This document shows, piece by piece, positions 23,808 to 32,050 of a stretch of DNA of 64,000 bases; the first letter of the stretch is position 1; the number at the start of each line of letters is the position of its first letter. Location: positions 620,001 through 684,000 of the forward strand of contig NZ_JAHXGQ010000002.1 of the NCBI RefSeq assembly GCF_019375475.1, written 5' to 3'. This stretch comes from Saccharothrix obliqua (lineage in GTDB: Bacteria > Actinomycetota > Actinomycetes > Mycobacteriales > Pseudonocardiaceae). A program made the position numbers and the translations under genes. The notes beneath the pieces are model-generated. The model searched no databases, had not been told where the DNA came from, and saw only the letters and a program-made list of their open reading frames with translations.

Positions 23808-24908
23808 TCAGTCTGGTGACTGAAGACGGCGGTACGCGTCGCTCACGCGCGCCAGCCACGCGGCGTCGGCGTCCAAGTCCGCGCCCGCGGTCAACACGGG
23901 CGCCGGTCCGCCGACCGGAAGGCCCTCCGCGCGCTTGAGCCGGATGGCCTCGGCGATGACGCGGGCCTCGGCGCGTGCGTCGCCACCGGGCTCCGGCTCA
24001 CGCAGGAACGGCCGCAGCGGGCCGATCAGTGCGTCCCGGATGCCGATCACGCGTTGCTGGTAACGCACCTGGAAGCGGAGCGGGCGGTCGGTCGCGATCT
24101 CCGGGCACGCCTCGCGCACCGCGCGCGCCAGGGGCGCCATCCGCCGGTAGGACCGCAGCCGCGCCCAGCGGCGAGCCGCCCGGGGACCCCAGGACGGCAG
24201 CGTGACACCGACCATCAGCAGGGCGGTCGCCGGGACCAGCAGCACCGCCTGGATGCCGTACGACCCGTTCTCCTGCCACGGCAACCGCCCGCCCGCGTTC
24301 ACCGTCACCTGGTAGGCGACCTTGTGCGCCACCTGGAACAGGGCGACCGCCGCGCCGGCGGCCATCATGGTGACGCCGATCCGCAGGTACCGCCCGGTGA
24401 TCGCGGGCCGACGCCACCAGAGCTGCACGATGTCGACCAGCACCAGGCACGCGTAGCTCTGCCACGCCAACACGTACGCCGTGATGGTGAAGTCGGCGTG
24501 GCCGTCCGGCGCCAGGATGGGCAGTCCCAGCCGCAGCGGTCCCACCACGTAGCAGACGCCCAGCAACACGAAGGCCATCAACAACAACCGCTGCCGCCGT
24601 CGCACCGCCCGATCGGGACGCGTGGTGGCGACGCGGACCATGAACACCTCGGCGTAGTACGCCACGAGCATCGCGAAGCAGTGCTGGACGAGTTGAGGCA
24701 TCAGCGGAACGCCGCCCAGCAACCGGTGCACCGGCCAGTAGAACTGCGGCAGACCGATGAGGAACACCAACGTCAACGACAGCAGGCCGAGGAAGATGGC
24801 CCTCGCCGTGGGGTCACCGGCGTGCCGGCGCAGCGACCGGAACCGGTACGCGCACGCGAGCCCGGAGGCGGCGATCAGCCCCAGCTGAACCCAGTTGGCC
24901 GGCGTCAC
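23808..24908 (-). CDS. MAB_1171c-family multi-pass membrane protein
   Basis: The protein has 366 residues. Seven or so hydrophobic segments fill residues 1-245 (WVQLGLIAASGLACAY, AIFLGLLSLTLVFLIGLP, LLLMAFVLLGVCYVVG and others). A cytosolic helical tail follows with LRFQVRYQQRVIGIRDALIGPL. The layout and the invariant neighbourhood (ImmA/IrrE protease and XRE regulator upstream) match the actinobacterial MAB_1171c putative transporter family. It is translated from a GTG six bases after the ImmA gene. Function is not established. Confidence 0.85.
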   Translation of the reverse strand: MTPANWVQLGLIAASGLACAYRFRSLRRHAGDPTARAIFLGLLSLTLVFLIGLPQFYWPVHRLLGGVPLMPQLVQHCFAMLVAYYAEVFMVRVATTRPDRAVRRRQRLLLMAFVLLGVCYVVGPLRLGLPILAPDGHADFTITAYVLAWQSYACLVLVDIVQLWWRRPAITGRYLRIGVTMMAAGAAVALFQVAHKVAYQVTVNAGGRLPWQENGSYGIQAVLLVPATALLMVGVTLPSWGPRAARRWARLRSYRRMAPLARAVREACPEIATDRPLRFQVRYQQRVIGIRDALIGPLRPFLREPEPGGDARAEARVIAEAIRLKRAEGLPVGGPAPVLTAGADLDADAAWLARVSDAYRRLQSPD

Positions 24909-24914
24909 CGCGAC

Positions 24915-25418
24915 TCAGTCACCCAGCACTCGGCCGAGCCGGTCGGTGACCTCGTCGTCCTCGCGCGGCCGGAACGCGCGGTCGGCGCGCACCCGCACCT
25001 CGTGGGCGAACGCCTCGGCCTCCAGCTCCTCGACGCCGGTGTACGCGTCGTGCCGGCGGGCCAGCATACGACCCACCACCTCCGGGTCCAGCTGGGGGAA
25101 CAACGCGGCCAGCACCTGCGCCGCGGGCCCCGACCCGCCGTGGTCGCAGAGGATGTGCCCGAGTTCGTGCAGGACCACGTGCTCCCGGTGCGGCGCCGAG
25201 GTGTTCTGCTCGTACCAGATGTAGTCGAGGCGGTCGGCCGCCAGCCACAACCCGGACACGCCCAGCGCCGACAGGGACGCGGGCACCAGTTCGATGGGCC
25301 GACCGCGGGCCCGCCCCGCCCGCCGGCACAACTCGGTCAGGTCGAAGGGATCGGGGAAGTCCAGCCGCGCCACCAGGCGGCGGCAACGGCGGTGCGCCCG
25401 ACGCGTCGACCACCACAT
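24915..25418 (-). CDS. ImmA/IrrE-family metallo-endopeptidase
   Basis: The protein has 167 residues. The zinc motif is VVLHELGHILCDH (His84, Glu85, His88). A downstream glutamate in EELEAEAFAHEVRV supplies the third ligand, and DYIWYEQNTSAPHREH precedes the site as in IrrE. In the ImmA model such proteases cleave a partner XRE repressor. The ATG overlaps the last base of the stop codon of the upstream XRE gene (TGATG), so expression is coupled. Confidence 0.9.
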   Translation of the reverse strand: MWWSTRRAHRRCRRLVARLDFPDPFDLTELCRRAGRARGRPIELVPASLSALGVSGLWLAADRLDYIWYEQNTSAPHREHVVLHELGHILCDHGGSGPAAQVLAALFPQLDPEVVGRMLARRHDAYTGVEELEAEAFAHEVRVRADRAFRPREDDEVTDRLGRVLGD

Positions 25419-25831
25419 CAGGCGTCGTCCGCCTCCAGGCCCTCCAGCTTGCGCAACTGCTCGGTCATCGCCTGCACGGCCTCCAGGCTGCCCTGGGACA
25501 ACCCGACCATCCGGGCGGCGACCTGGGCGATGCCCGCGTCACGCAGCATGGCGGCCAGCGCGACCTGCGCGGTGACCTGGTCGGCGGTCTGCTCGTCGAA
25601 GAAGAACGCCTCCGGCACGCCGAAGAACCGCGCGAGCCGTTCCAGGGTGTCCTTGGTGGGGTTCTGGTTCTTGCCCGACCGCAACGCCGACAGCAGCCCG
25701 GTGGACAGACCGGTCTGCTCGGCGATCTCCGGGTGCGTGTACGGCTTGCGCCCGCGCGGGTGCACGTTGCGGATCAGGTAGTCGACCTTCTCCGGCAAGG
25801 TGCGCGGCACCGGGCTGGACTGCCCGTCCAT
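25418..25831 (-). CDS. XRE-family helix-turn-helix regulator
   Basis: The protein has 137 residues. The HTH is YTHPEIAEQTGLSTGLLSALRSGKN followed by TKDTLERLARFFGVPEAFFFD, typical of the XRE proteins that accompany ImmA in actinobacteria. The C-terminal helical region (VALAAMLRDAGIAQVAARM) is the likely cleavage or interaction part. It is the first gene of the trio XRE-ImmA-MAB_1171c and its likely repressor. Confidence 0.9.
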   Translation of the reverse strand: MDGQSSPVPRTLPEKVDYLIRNVHPRGRKPYTHPEIAEQTGLSTGLLSALRSGKNQNPTKDTLERLARFFGVPEAFFFDEQTADQVTAQVALAAMLRDAGIAQVAARMVGLSQGSLEAVQAMTEQLRKLEGLEADDA

Positions 25832-25954
25832 TCGTCCCCTCCTCCCGCGAGCAGCGTACCGACCGCGGCGACTGCTCCAAGTGGCGGCCTACACCACGCC
25901 CACCCCTCTGTGCCTGCGCCTCACGATGCTGCCCCCTGTCGTGCCGGTCCCCCA

Positions 25955-26485
25955 TCAGAGCGGATAAACCGCCTTCTCGAAGTCGCCCGCGGCAGCTCCA
26001 CGTACGGCGGTCAGCAGCCAGTCGAGGAAAGCGGTGAAGCTCGGGAACAGCTCCCGCCCTTCACCGAGGTACACGCCGTCCTCGATCGCGCCGACCGGCA
26101 GCAGGTACACCGGCGCGCCCTCCACCCCGAGGGCGAACAGCGTGCCCCCACCGTCGCTGCCGAACACGACCAGGTCCGAGTCGGTCAGGGCCGGCGCGCG
26201 CTTCGGCGAGTACGGATCGGACAGACCTGTCAGCATCAAACCCAGCGAGTGGATGAAGAACCCGTTGTACGCGTCCGGCAGCGCCACCTCGCCCACGTGC
26301 CGGTGGAACTCCAGCAGCACCACAGGCACCGCCCCCTCGGCGGCTGCCAACTCCTCTGGCCCCACCGGGCCGCCAAGGGTGGGCTCGCCCGGTGGATAGC
26401 CGAACCGGGCCTCGAAGCCGCGGAGCAGGTCGTCTACCGCACCCGTCAACGCGGTGCGCCAGCCGTTGTAGTCATAGCCACTCAA
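25955..26485 (-). CDS. SMI1/KNR4 (SUKH)-like immunity-type protein
   Basis: The protein has 176 residues. The TTG at 26485 is preceded by AAGGGGAACC. SUKH-like features are GPVGPEELAAAEG, VPVVLLEFHRHVGEVALPDAYNGFFIH, LVVFGSDGGGTLFALGVEGAPVYLLPVG and the closing FPSFTAFLDWLL. SUKH proteins are mostly immunity partners of polymorphic toxins. No toxin gene is adjacent, so it may be an orphan immunity gene. Its start overlaps the tail of a decayed Vsr gene by 14 bases. Confidence 0.75.
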   Translation of the reverse strand: MSGYDYNGWRTALTGAVDDLLRGFEARFGYPPGEPTLGGPVGPEELAAAEGAVPVVLLEFHRHVGEVALPDAYNGFFIHSLGLMLTGLSDPYSPKRAPALTDSDLVVFGSDGGGTLFALGVEGAPVYLLPVGAIEDGVYLGEGRELFPSFTAFLDWLLTAVRGAAAGDFEKAVYPL

Positions 26486-26800
26486 CGCGGTTCCCCTTGT
26501 CGATCGTCCTTGCGGTGCGCATCGCGACGAGTTCGAGCACGCGTTGCACGGCCTCTGTGGGGCCTTCGTGTTTCCACGGCAAGTCGGCATCCGTCTCGCG
26601 GTCGCGCATCGCGATCCTCTCAGCTGCAGCCTCCAGGTTCGGTCGGTCTGCGGTAGCGGACAGCGCGCAGCAGGACGTCCACCCGCCTGCGGCGATCCGC
26701 CCCCAGGTGGCGAGCGGTCCACGAAGCTCAGTCCCCTCCGGTGCGGCGCGCTGCGCAACGCCAGCTCCGGGTTCGTGCCGGAACCCCTGACACGGCTCAT
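26472..26800 (-). pseudogene. Decayed Vsr-type mismatch endonuclease
   Basis: The beginning (MSRVRGSGTNPELALRS, HRRGLSF, VDRSPPGG) is the Vsr N-terminus, which in intact genes reads MSRIRGxxTxPExxLRxxLHxxGLRF. After a frameshift near 26690 the sequence continues as RRRRVDVLLRAVR, the next Vsr block. The catalytic FVDGCFWHGCP block is missing. A further frame holds the Vsr tail, RDRETDADL then WKHEGPTEAVQRV (normally RDxxxxxxLxxxGWxVxRxWEHE). So the gene has at least one frameshift and an internal deletion, and cannot make a nuclease. No dcm-like methylase gene remains nearby. Confidence 0.7.
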
Positions 26801-27376
26801 CAGGTTCGCTGTGGTGCCACACAAGACGATCAACGACGTCAGCACGCGGCTCACCAGTAGCAGCCGTACCTGCGGAAACTACCGCAGACCACATTGGCGA
26901 GACCTCCTCTGGTGCAGCGATCGACTTCGGACGACGGAAGTGCTTTTCCTACAGGGTCGAGATCGCTCTGCCTATCGGCACGGAACGAAATCCTCCAGGT
27001 CCTACGAGGTACTACAGGTGCACGGAGGTTCTTGCCCCAGTAGCAGCAGCTCACCGCGCTAGAGAAAACCGTTATTGCTGTGCTCGAATGCCCAGAAAAG
27101 ATTCCCCTCGGCCGACAGCACACCGTGCGCGACGACGGAGGTCTGTGTGATGTGACCGGGAACGTCCTCGCCTGGGGTCGCCACAGCAGCCGCACGCCCT
27201 CCAGAGTTCACTGCACCGCTTCTCGGCCTGCCCACACTGGAGCTGTCCGATCTCGGTCGCGTAGCGGTGACACGTTGTCTCATAAGAACTCCAGCAGCCA
27301 AGCCGCGACTCTTGAGAGACGTCTCAGGTAGCGGTGGCCATGATCTTGGTGGAGAGATCATGGGAACGGGGGCGAC
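26801..27376. other. Non-coding or decayed stretch
   Basis: About 575 bases of lower GC than the surroundings. A 74-codon minus-strand frame (27059-27283, starting MRQRVTATRPRSD) is open but has no RBS or recognisable domain. Just before the next gene there is a local repeat, GATCTTGGTGGAGAGATC (27347-27359 region). No RNA gene was recognised. Confidence 0.4.
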
Positions 27377-28459
27377 GTGAGCGGGAGTTCCGGGGGTGTG
27401 AGCCGGGCGGTGTGGACCAGGCGGTGGCCCGAGTGGGTGCCTTTCGCCGCCGGGGGTTGGGGAGCGCTGTACGCCGCCGTTCAGGTCGCTTGGGTCGTGG
27501 CGGGGGTCGACGTGCGGTGGGCACCTCACGTGTCGTACCCGCCGGCAGTCCAGTTGCTCCTGGCCGCGCTGGCCGTGCTCGTCGCGCTGGGTTGCCTGGC
27601 TACCACGCGAGAACTCGGGCGACGTGTGCTGCTGGTGTCGCTGGGGGCCGCGATTCCCGTGTTCGCCGCGGGAATGGCCAGCCTCCCCGCGCACGTCGTG
27701 ACGCTGGCGTCGTTCGCCGGCGTGGAAAGCGCCACTGGCCTGGCCCAGGTCCTGATGAGCACGGTGAGCACGGTCCTTCTCGTACTCGTCGTCATCTCCT
27801 ACCGCCGGCGCCTGCGCGGCCGGTGTCCGAGGTGCGGACACACGCACCCGGGCACCGGCGACGGTCCACTCGCCCACCCCCGCGCCGGCATCGCGTCGAA
27901 GCGGACGCGGTTGGCGGTCTACGTCCTCATGTGCGGGCTGCTGCCGTGGGCGGGCGTCAAGACGATCTGGACGCTGGGTGGTGACGCGCTCGGCGTGTCC
28001 GCCCAAGGGTGGCGGGAGGCCGGAGGGTCGGGAGCGGGTGAGGTGCTGGCCGCGGTGGGCATCGATGTGACGGTCCTGGCCGCGATGGCCGGGGTTTTCC
28101 TGCTGTTGGGGCTGATGTACCCGTGGGGTCAGGTGTTCCCGCGCTGGACGCCGATCCTCGCCGGGCGGCGGGTCCCACGCCTGCTGCCCCTGCTCCCCGC
28201 GTGGCTCGCAGCCGTCGGCCTGTCGGTGTACGGGGTCTTCCTCCTGATCTACGCGCCGCTCACCGCCGCGGGCGTGCTGCCGAGTCCGGTGATCACGCCG
28301 CCGTTCACCACCAGTGCCGGGATCATCTGGATGATCGCGTTCGGCGGCCTCGCCTTCGGCGGCCTCGGCCTCGGGTTGGTTGCAGCCGCCAAGTCTTACG
28401 CCAAGCGCACTCGACCTGTCTGCGCGGCATACCTGTCCGAGCACGGCGCCGCGGAGTGA
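27377..28459 (+). CDS. Polytopic membrane protein with a zinc-ribbon-like CPRCGH loop
   Basis: The protein has 360 residues with about eight hydrophobic segments (VPFAAGGWGALYAAVQVAWV, VQLLLAALAVLVALGCLA, AVYVLMCGLLPWAGVKTIW, VLAAMAGVFLLLGLMYPWG and others). A cytosolic loop contains RGRCPRCGHTHPG, a possible half zinc site. GTG start at 27377 after GGGGGCGAC. I do not recognise a characterised family; actinobacterial genomes carry many such LigA-like or DUF-type membrane proteins. It stands alone and is convergent with an alpha/beta hydrolase gene. Confidence 0.75.
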   Translation: MSGSSGGVSRAVWTRRWPEWVPFAAGGWGALYAAVQVAWVVAGVDVRWAPHVSYPPAVQLLLAALAVLVALGCLATTRELGRRVLLVSLGAAIPVFAAGMASLPAHVVTLASFAGVESATGLAQVLMSTVSTVLLVLVVISYRRRLRGRCPRCGHTHPGTGDGPLAHPRAGIASKRTRLAVYVLMCGLLPWAGVKTIWTLGGDALGVSAQGWREAGGSGAGEVLAAVGIDVTVLAAMAGVFLLLGLMYPWGQVFPRWTPILAGRRVPRLLPLLPAWLAAVGLSVYGVFLLIYAPLTAAGVLPSPVITPPFTTSAGIIWMIAFGGLAFGGLGLGLVAAAKSYAKRTRPVCAAYLSEHGAAE

Positions 28460-28538
28460 TGGCCGACGGCACGGATCTCGCAGGCTGGACAACCTCCCAG
28501 AAAAGACCCTGTACAACCACGAGCCGTCCCAAACGTCG

Positions 28539-29237
28539 CTAGGCTGCCTCGATCAGCAGCTCGACCAGCTCGGCGGGCGTGGTGATCATGCAGTCGTGGC
28601 CGGTGGGCAGTTCTCGCACCCGTTCACCGACCGGGACGGGGCGTCGCGTGATGCCCGCCGGACGGTCCGCGACGCAGTGGATGTGCGTGCGCGGGATCAT
28701 GCGCGCGGCCGGGTTGTTCAGCCGGACCGGCTCCAGCAGGCATTGCACCGGCTGGTCCGACAGCATCGGGCGCAACCAGGCGATGTCCTCGGGATCGGTG
28801 ACCCCGAACAGGCCGAGCGGCGGTGGCTGTTCCGGCATCGGCGGCACCCGCCAGCCGTCTGCGGCGAGGTCGATGAGCTGCTTGGTGACGGGGAGGACGT
28901 CGACCGCGGTTTCGCCGTCTTCGGGGACCATCGCGTCGAGGAACACCAGGTGCGCGATCCGTTGCGGAACCCGGTGGGCGACCCCTGAGATGACCATTCC
29001 GGCGTAGCTGTGCCCGACGAGCACGACGTTGTCGAGACGTTCGTCGTCGAGCAGGCCGGCGATGTCGTCGATGTGGGTGCCGAGCCCGACCGCGGGGCTC
29101 AGCAGGTGTGCCTTGTCGCCGTAACCGGTCAGCGACGGCGCGAGCACCCGGTGCCCAGCCGATTCCAGCAGCGGAACCACCCGGTCCCAGCTCCGCCCGT
29201 TGTGCCAGGCGCCGTGTACCAGCAGGAATGTGGCCAT
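28539..29237 (-). CDS. Alpha/beta hydrolase of the EstC/pyrethroid-hydrolase type
   Basis: The protein has 232 residues. FLLVHGAWHNGRSWDRVV at the N-terminus and VLVGHSYAGMV (Ser77) are diagnostic for the EstC/hydroxynitrile-lyase-like subgroup. The catalytic His is in LPTGHDCMITTP near the C-terminus. It is divergent from an HxlR regulator, whose likely target it is. Substrates in the family are small esters; the exact one is unknown. Confidence 0.9.
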   Translation of the reverse strand: MATFLLVHGAWHNGRSWDRVVPLLESAGHRVLAPSLTGYGDKAHLLSPAVGLGTHIDDIAGLLDDERLDNVVLVGHSYAGMVISGVAHRVPQRIAHLVFLDAMVPEDGETAVDVLPVTKQLIDLAADGWRVPPMPEQPPPLGLFGVTDPEDIAWLRPMLSDQPVQCLLEPVRLNNPAARMIPRTHIHCVADRPAGITRRPVPVGERVRELPTGHDCMITTPAELVELLIEAA

Positions 29238-29350
29238 GATCGGGTGGTTCCCCCTTGTGCCTCGGTACCCTTCGGTAATCGATCTTGATCCACACCGCGC
29301 GCGCCGGGCAATACGGCACTTTCCGGTGCCCCGGTTCCCAGGAGGTAACC

Positions 29351-29692
29351 ATGCAGGACCCGTGCCAGGTCCGCGAAATCCTCGGGATCGTCGGGGACAA
29401 GTGGGCGCTGCTGATCGTGCGCATGCTCAAAGACGGCCCGCGGCGCTTCACCGAACTCAAGCGGTCCATCAACGGGATCAGCCAGCGCATGCTCACGGTG
29501 ACATTGCGCGACCTCGAACGCGACGGGATCCTGACCCGCACGGTCCACAACGTCATGCCGCCGCACGTCAGCTACGAGCTGACCACGATGGGCCGAACCT
29601 TGCGCGAGGCCACCGCGCCGCTGCTCGAGTGGAGCATCACGCACCTGCCCCACATCGACGCCGCCCGCGCGGCGTACGACGACCGCCAGTAG
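29351..29692 (+). CDS. HxlR-family transcriptional regulator
   Basis: The protein has 113 residues. CQVREILGIVGDKWALLIVRMLKDGPRRFTEL, then INGISQRMLTVTLRDLERDGILTRTVH and VSYELTTMGRTL, is the complete HxlR winged helix, with the conserved Cys at position 5. Such proteins sense aldehydes or oxidants. AGGAGG precedes the ATG. Divergent from the EstC-like hydrolase gene; the 113-base spacer contains GGTACC-type partial dyads. Confidence 0.92.
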   Translation: MQDPCQVREILGIVGDKWALLIVRMLKDGPRRFTELKRSINGISQRMLTVTLRDLERDGILTRTVHNVMPPHVSYELTTMGRTLREATAPLLEWSITHLPHIDAARAAYDDRQ

Positions 29693-29849
29693 CGCCGTGC
29701 TGTTGCCATCGGCTTCATCGATCGGAAATCTCCGCCACGACCGCTGGGCCCTGCCTCACCGGGTCATGGAAAGCGACGGCCGGAATGGGCGAAGTCCGAG
29801 CCTGCTCTCCCTCATGTGATCCGCCGGAAAGCCGGTTCCTCATGGAAAC

Positions 29850-30790
29850 GCTGTCGTAGTTTCCTCTGGTCCGAGGTCCAGAGTCCGGGCGTACCTGATC
29901 GATCTTGTTGCTCGGGTCGGGCGAGTTCTGGTCCGCGGGCGGGGAGTTGATCGAGGGCAACGCCTACAGGTACCGGGTGGGTGCCGTGGCGGGAGGCGCC
30001 GGAGCGATACGGCCGTGGTGGACGTTGTACGAGCGGTTGTCGCGGTGGAGCGCGGGCGGTACCTGAGCCGCCCTGGTCGCCGCCGTTCGGGCGCGTGCCG
30101 ATCTGGTCGGCGAGCTGGACTGAGTGGTGTCGGCGGACTCCAGCCCGGTCCAGGTTCACCAGCACGGCGCGGCCCTGTCACATGGCACAGGGGGCCTGGT
30201 CGAATCACAAGAATCTGACCGCGGAACCGGCTGACCACGCCGTCGGCCGCTCAGCGGCGCCTGACCACCGGAATTCACCCGGCGGTCGAGGGTCGGGGCA
30301 GGCCGCTGTCGATCGTGCTCACCGTGGGCAACGTCAACGACACCACTGTCTTCGTCGACGTCCTGGCCGGCATCCGGGGTGGGTGATCGCGGACAAGGGC
30401 TGCTCCAGCCGCGCCAACCGCGACCATCCGGATCCGACGCGGATCAAGGCCACCATCCCGGAGAAGGACGACCAGATCGCCAACCGGCTGCGCCGAGGCT
30501 CGGCCGGTGGCCGTCCCACAGGTTCAGCACACAAGCGCCGCAACGTGGTCGAACGCTGTTTCAACCGGCTCAAGACCTACCACGGCATCGCCAACCGCTA
30601 CGACCACCTCGCCCGCAACTACCCCGGCGCACTCAACCTGATCAGCCTGCTCGACTGGCGCACAGATCCGGCAGACACGCCCAGTGGGGCACAGCGGTCA
30701 CTGAAGCGGTCTACCGGTGCCAAATCGTGCCCGTGATGATCGAGGGGCGACCGCGATGGATCGCCCCTTCTCCAGGACGGGCTGACGGAC
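29850..30790 (+). mobile_element. Degenerate IS5-type insertion sequence
   Basis: Transposase pieces occur in order in three frames. An N-terminal block with NAYRYRVGAVAGG (about 29955) is followed by WWTLYERLSRWSAGGT. Then comes the block around VVSADSSPVQVHQHGAA, whose parent motif is VSVDSTIVRAHQHAA with the catalytic Asp. The C-terminal block is GWVIADKGCSS, IPEKDDQIANRLRRGSAGGRP, RNVVERCFNRLKTYHGIANRYD and NYPGALNLISLL (30385-30670). The RNVVERCFNRLK box is the IS5-family DDE signature. Several stops and frameshifts make it inactive. Exact ends and terminal repeats were not resolved. Confidence 0.8.
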
Positions 30791-30799
30791 CAAAAACTA

Positions 30800-30871
30800 C
30801 TACTGCCCGATCTCGTCGCACTCCGCCATGGCGGCAAGCACGGCTTCCCTGGTGGTGTCGTTCCACGCCAT
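30800..30871 (-). pseudogene. Truncated 5' end of a ScoMcrA-type (McrA-like) restriction protein
   Basis: The ATG at 30871 opens a 23-residue stub, MAWNDTTREAVLAAMAECDE followed by IGQ and TAG. This is, from memory, the opening of the N-terminal head domain of ScoMcrA-like modification-dependent endonucleases (MAWxDxxRxAVLxAIxEYDxLGQ). The match stops at the right end of the IS5 relic, so insertion or deletion by that element is the likely cause of truncation. Nothing of the gene body was found on the other side. Confidence 0.5.
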
Positions 30872-31296
30872 GACCAGACAGGGTAGGGGCCACCCCCGAC
30901 AGTCAAGCCGACCCGCAGTCGGCCGGCACAGCCCCGCCGGTCACTCACCAGCGTGTGAGAGGACTGCGAGATCAAACGATGATCGAGCCTCGAAGCCGAA
31001 GAACCCGCTGACCAGGAATTTCGCCTGAATCAGCCCAAGCCAGTCAGGCGCAGTTCGACGCAGGCCGGAACCGTTGGAGCACGACGAACTCTCCTCCACT
31101 CGCTCCTCCACAGAACAAGTGACCGGGTCTGCGAAAGGACGTCGACGTCTGCTGACCCGAACGGCAGACCGAGGGCGAGGCCACCGGTCGGGGTAGGCGA
31201 TTGGGCCGATCCGGTCATCTTGGGAGCGAATCGGCAAGGAGCATCGGCGCAGGCGCAGTAGCTTGGCCCATCGCTATGTCACCGGAGGGGGAGCCG
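30872..31296. other. Intergenic stretch upstream of the Rhs toxin operon
   Basis: About 425 bases without a supported gene. GC is lower near 30960-31040. Open frames here translate to low-complexity Arg/Ser sequence. It must contain the promoter of the 31297 operon, but no confident -35/-10 pair is visible. Confidence 0.4.
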
Positions 31297-31740
31297 ATGA
31301 CCGATCCGTTGGCCAACGTGCAGCGCTTGGTGGACGACTGGGAGCGCGACGCGGAGGAGAAGGCCGCGCGGTACGAGTCGATGCGGCAGGAGGTCGAGCG
31401 GATCTCGATCACCGCTTCGGCTGCGGGTGGGGCGGTGAGCGTGACCGTCGGCCCGAACGGCATCCCCAGCGCGGTGACCATGACCGACGGCGTGTCGCGG
31501 TTGCGGCCGGAGCAGATCGCCGCTGCGGTGATGGAGGCGATGGGCAAGGCCCAGGCCGGCTACCCGGCCGAGTTGGCACGCATCGTCGACGAGACGGTCG
31601 GCCGGACCCCGTCGGGGCAACACATCGTCGCCGTGGCGGAACACAACTTCCCGCGGCCCGAATCGGACACGCCACCTCCCGCACGGCCCCGTAGGCAGGG
31701 CGATGACGGCGATTTCACCGACGAGAGCTACCTGAGGTGA
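31297..31740 (+). CDS. YbaB/EbfC-family protein of a type VII-associated operon
   Basis: The protein has 147 residues. The ATG at 31297 has GGAGGGGGAGCCG before it. The YbaB pattern is LVDDWERDAEEKAARYESMRQEVERISITASAAGGAVSVTVGPNGIP, followed by LRPEQIAAAVMEAMGKAQAGYP. A Pro-rich acidic tail follows. In actinobacteria YbaB-like proteins often precede WXG100/EspC-type genes and large toxins. It is five bases upstream of an EspC-like gene. Confidence 0.85.
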   Translation: MTDPLANVQRLVDDWERDAEEKAARYESMRQEVERISITASAAGGAVSVTVGPNGIPSAVTMTDGVSRLRPEQIAAAVMEAMGKAQAGYPAELARIVDETVGRTPSGQHIVAVAEHNFPRPESDTPPPARPRRQGDDGDFTDESYLR

Positions 31741-31744
31741 CACG

Positions 31745-32050
31745 ATGACCGGGTACGAGGCCGTCACCGGCGAGATCGACGCGTTGGCCGGCCGGGTGGA
31801 GGGACTGGCCGACCGGCTGCGCACGGCCGCGGACGCGGCGCGGACGGTGGCGATGAACGACTCCGCCTACGGCGTGGTGTGCCAACCGTTCGCGATGCTG
31901 CTCCAGCCGTTCGAGGACATGGGCGTGCAGGCGTTGACCAAGGCCGCGGAGACCGTGTCGGACAACGCCGCGAAACTGCGGGAGACCTCCCGCGCCTACG
32001 ACGCCCGGGAGAGCGGCGAGTCCGCGCGGTTCGACGGGATGAACACGTGA
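31745..32050 (+). CDS. ESX-associated (EspC-like) helical secretion partner
   Basis: The protein has 101 residues, almost all helical: MTGYEAVTGEIDALAGRV, LRTAADAARTVAMNDSAYG, CQPFAMLLQPFEDMGVQALTKAA. This is the ESX-1 secretion-associated (EspC/DUF2580) type, which forms helical hairpins with WXG partners. Its stop overlaps the GTG start of the Rhs toxin gene (GTGA). It probably guides the toxin to a type VII secretion system encoded elsewhere. Confidence 0.8.
   Translation: MTGYEAVTGEIDALAGRVEGLADRLRTAADAARTVAMNDSAYGVVCQPFAMLLQPFEDMGVQALTKAAETVSDNAAKLRETSRAYDARESGESARFDGMNT

Noticed and set aside
27059-28516. 485-codon minus-strand frame opposite the 360-residue membrane protein gene
   Set aside because: The plus strand has regular transmembrane segments. 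The minus frame is Arg/Gln/His rich, as expected for a shadow.
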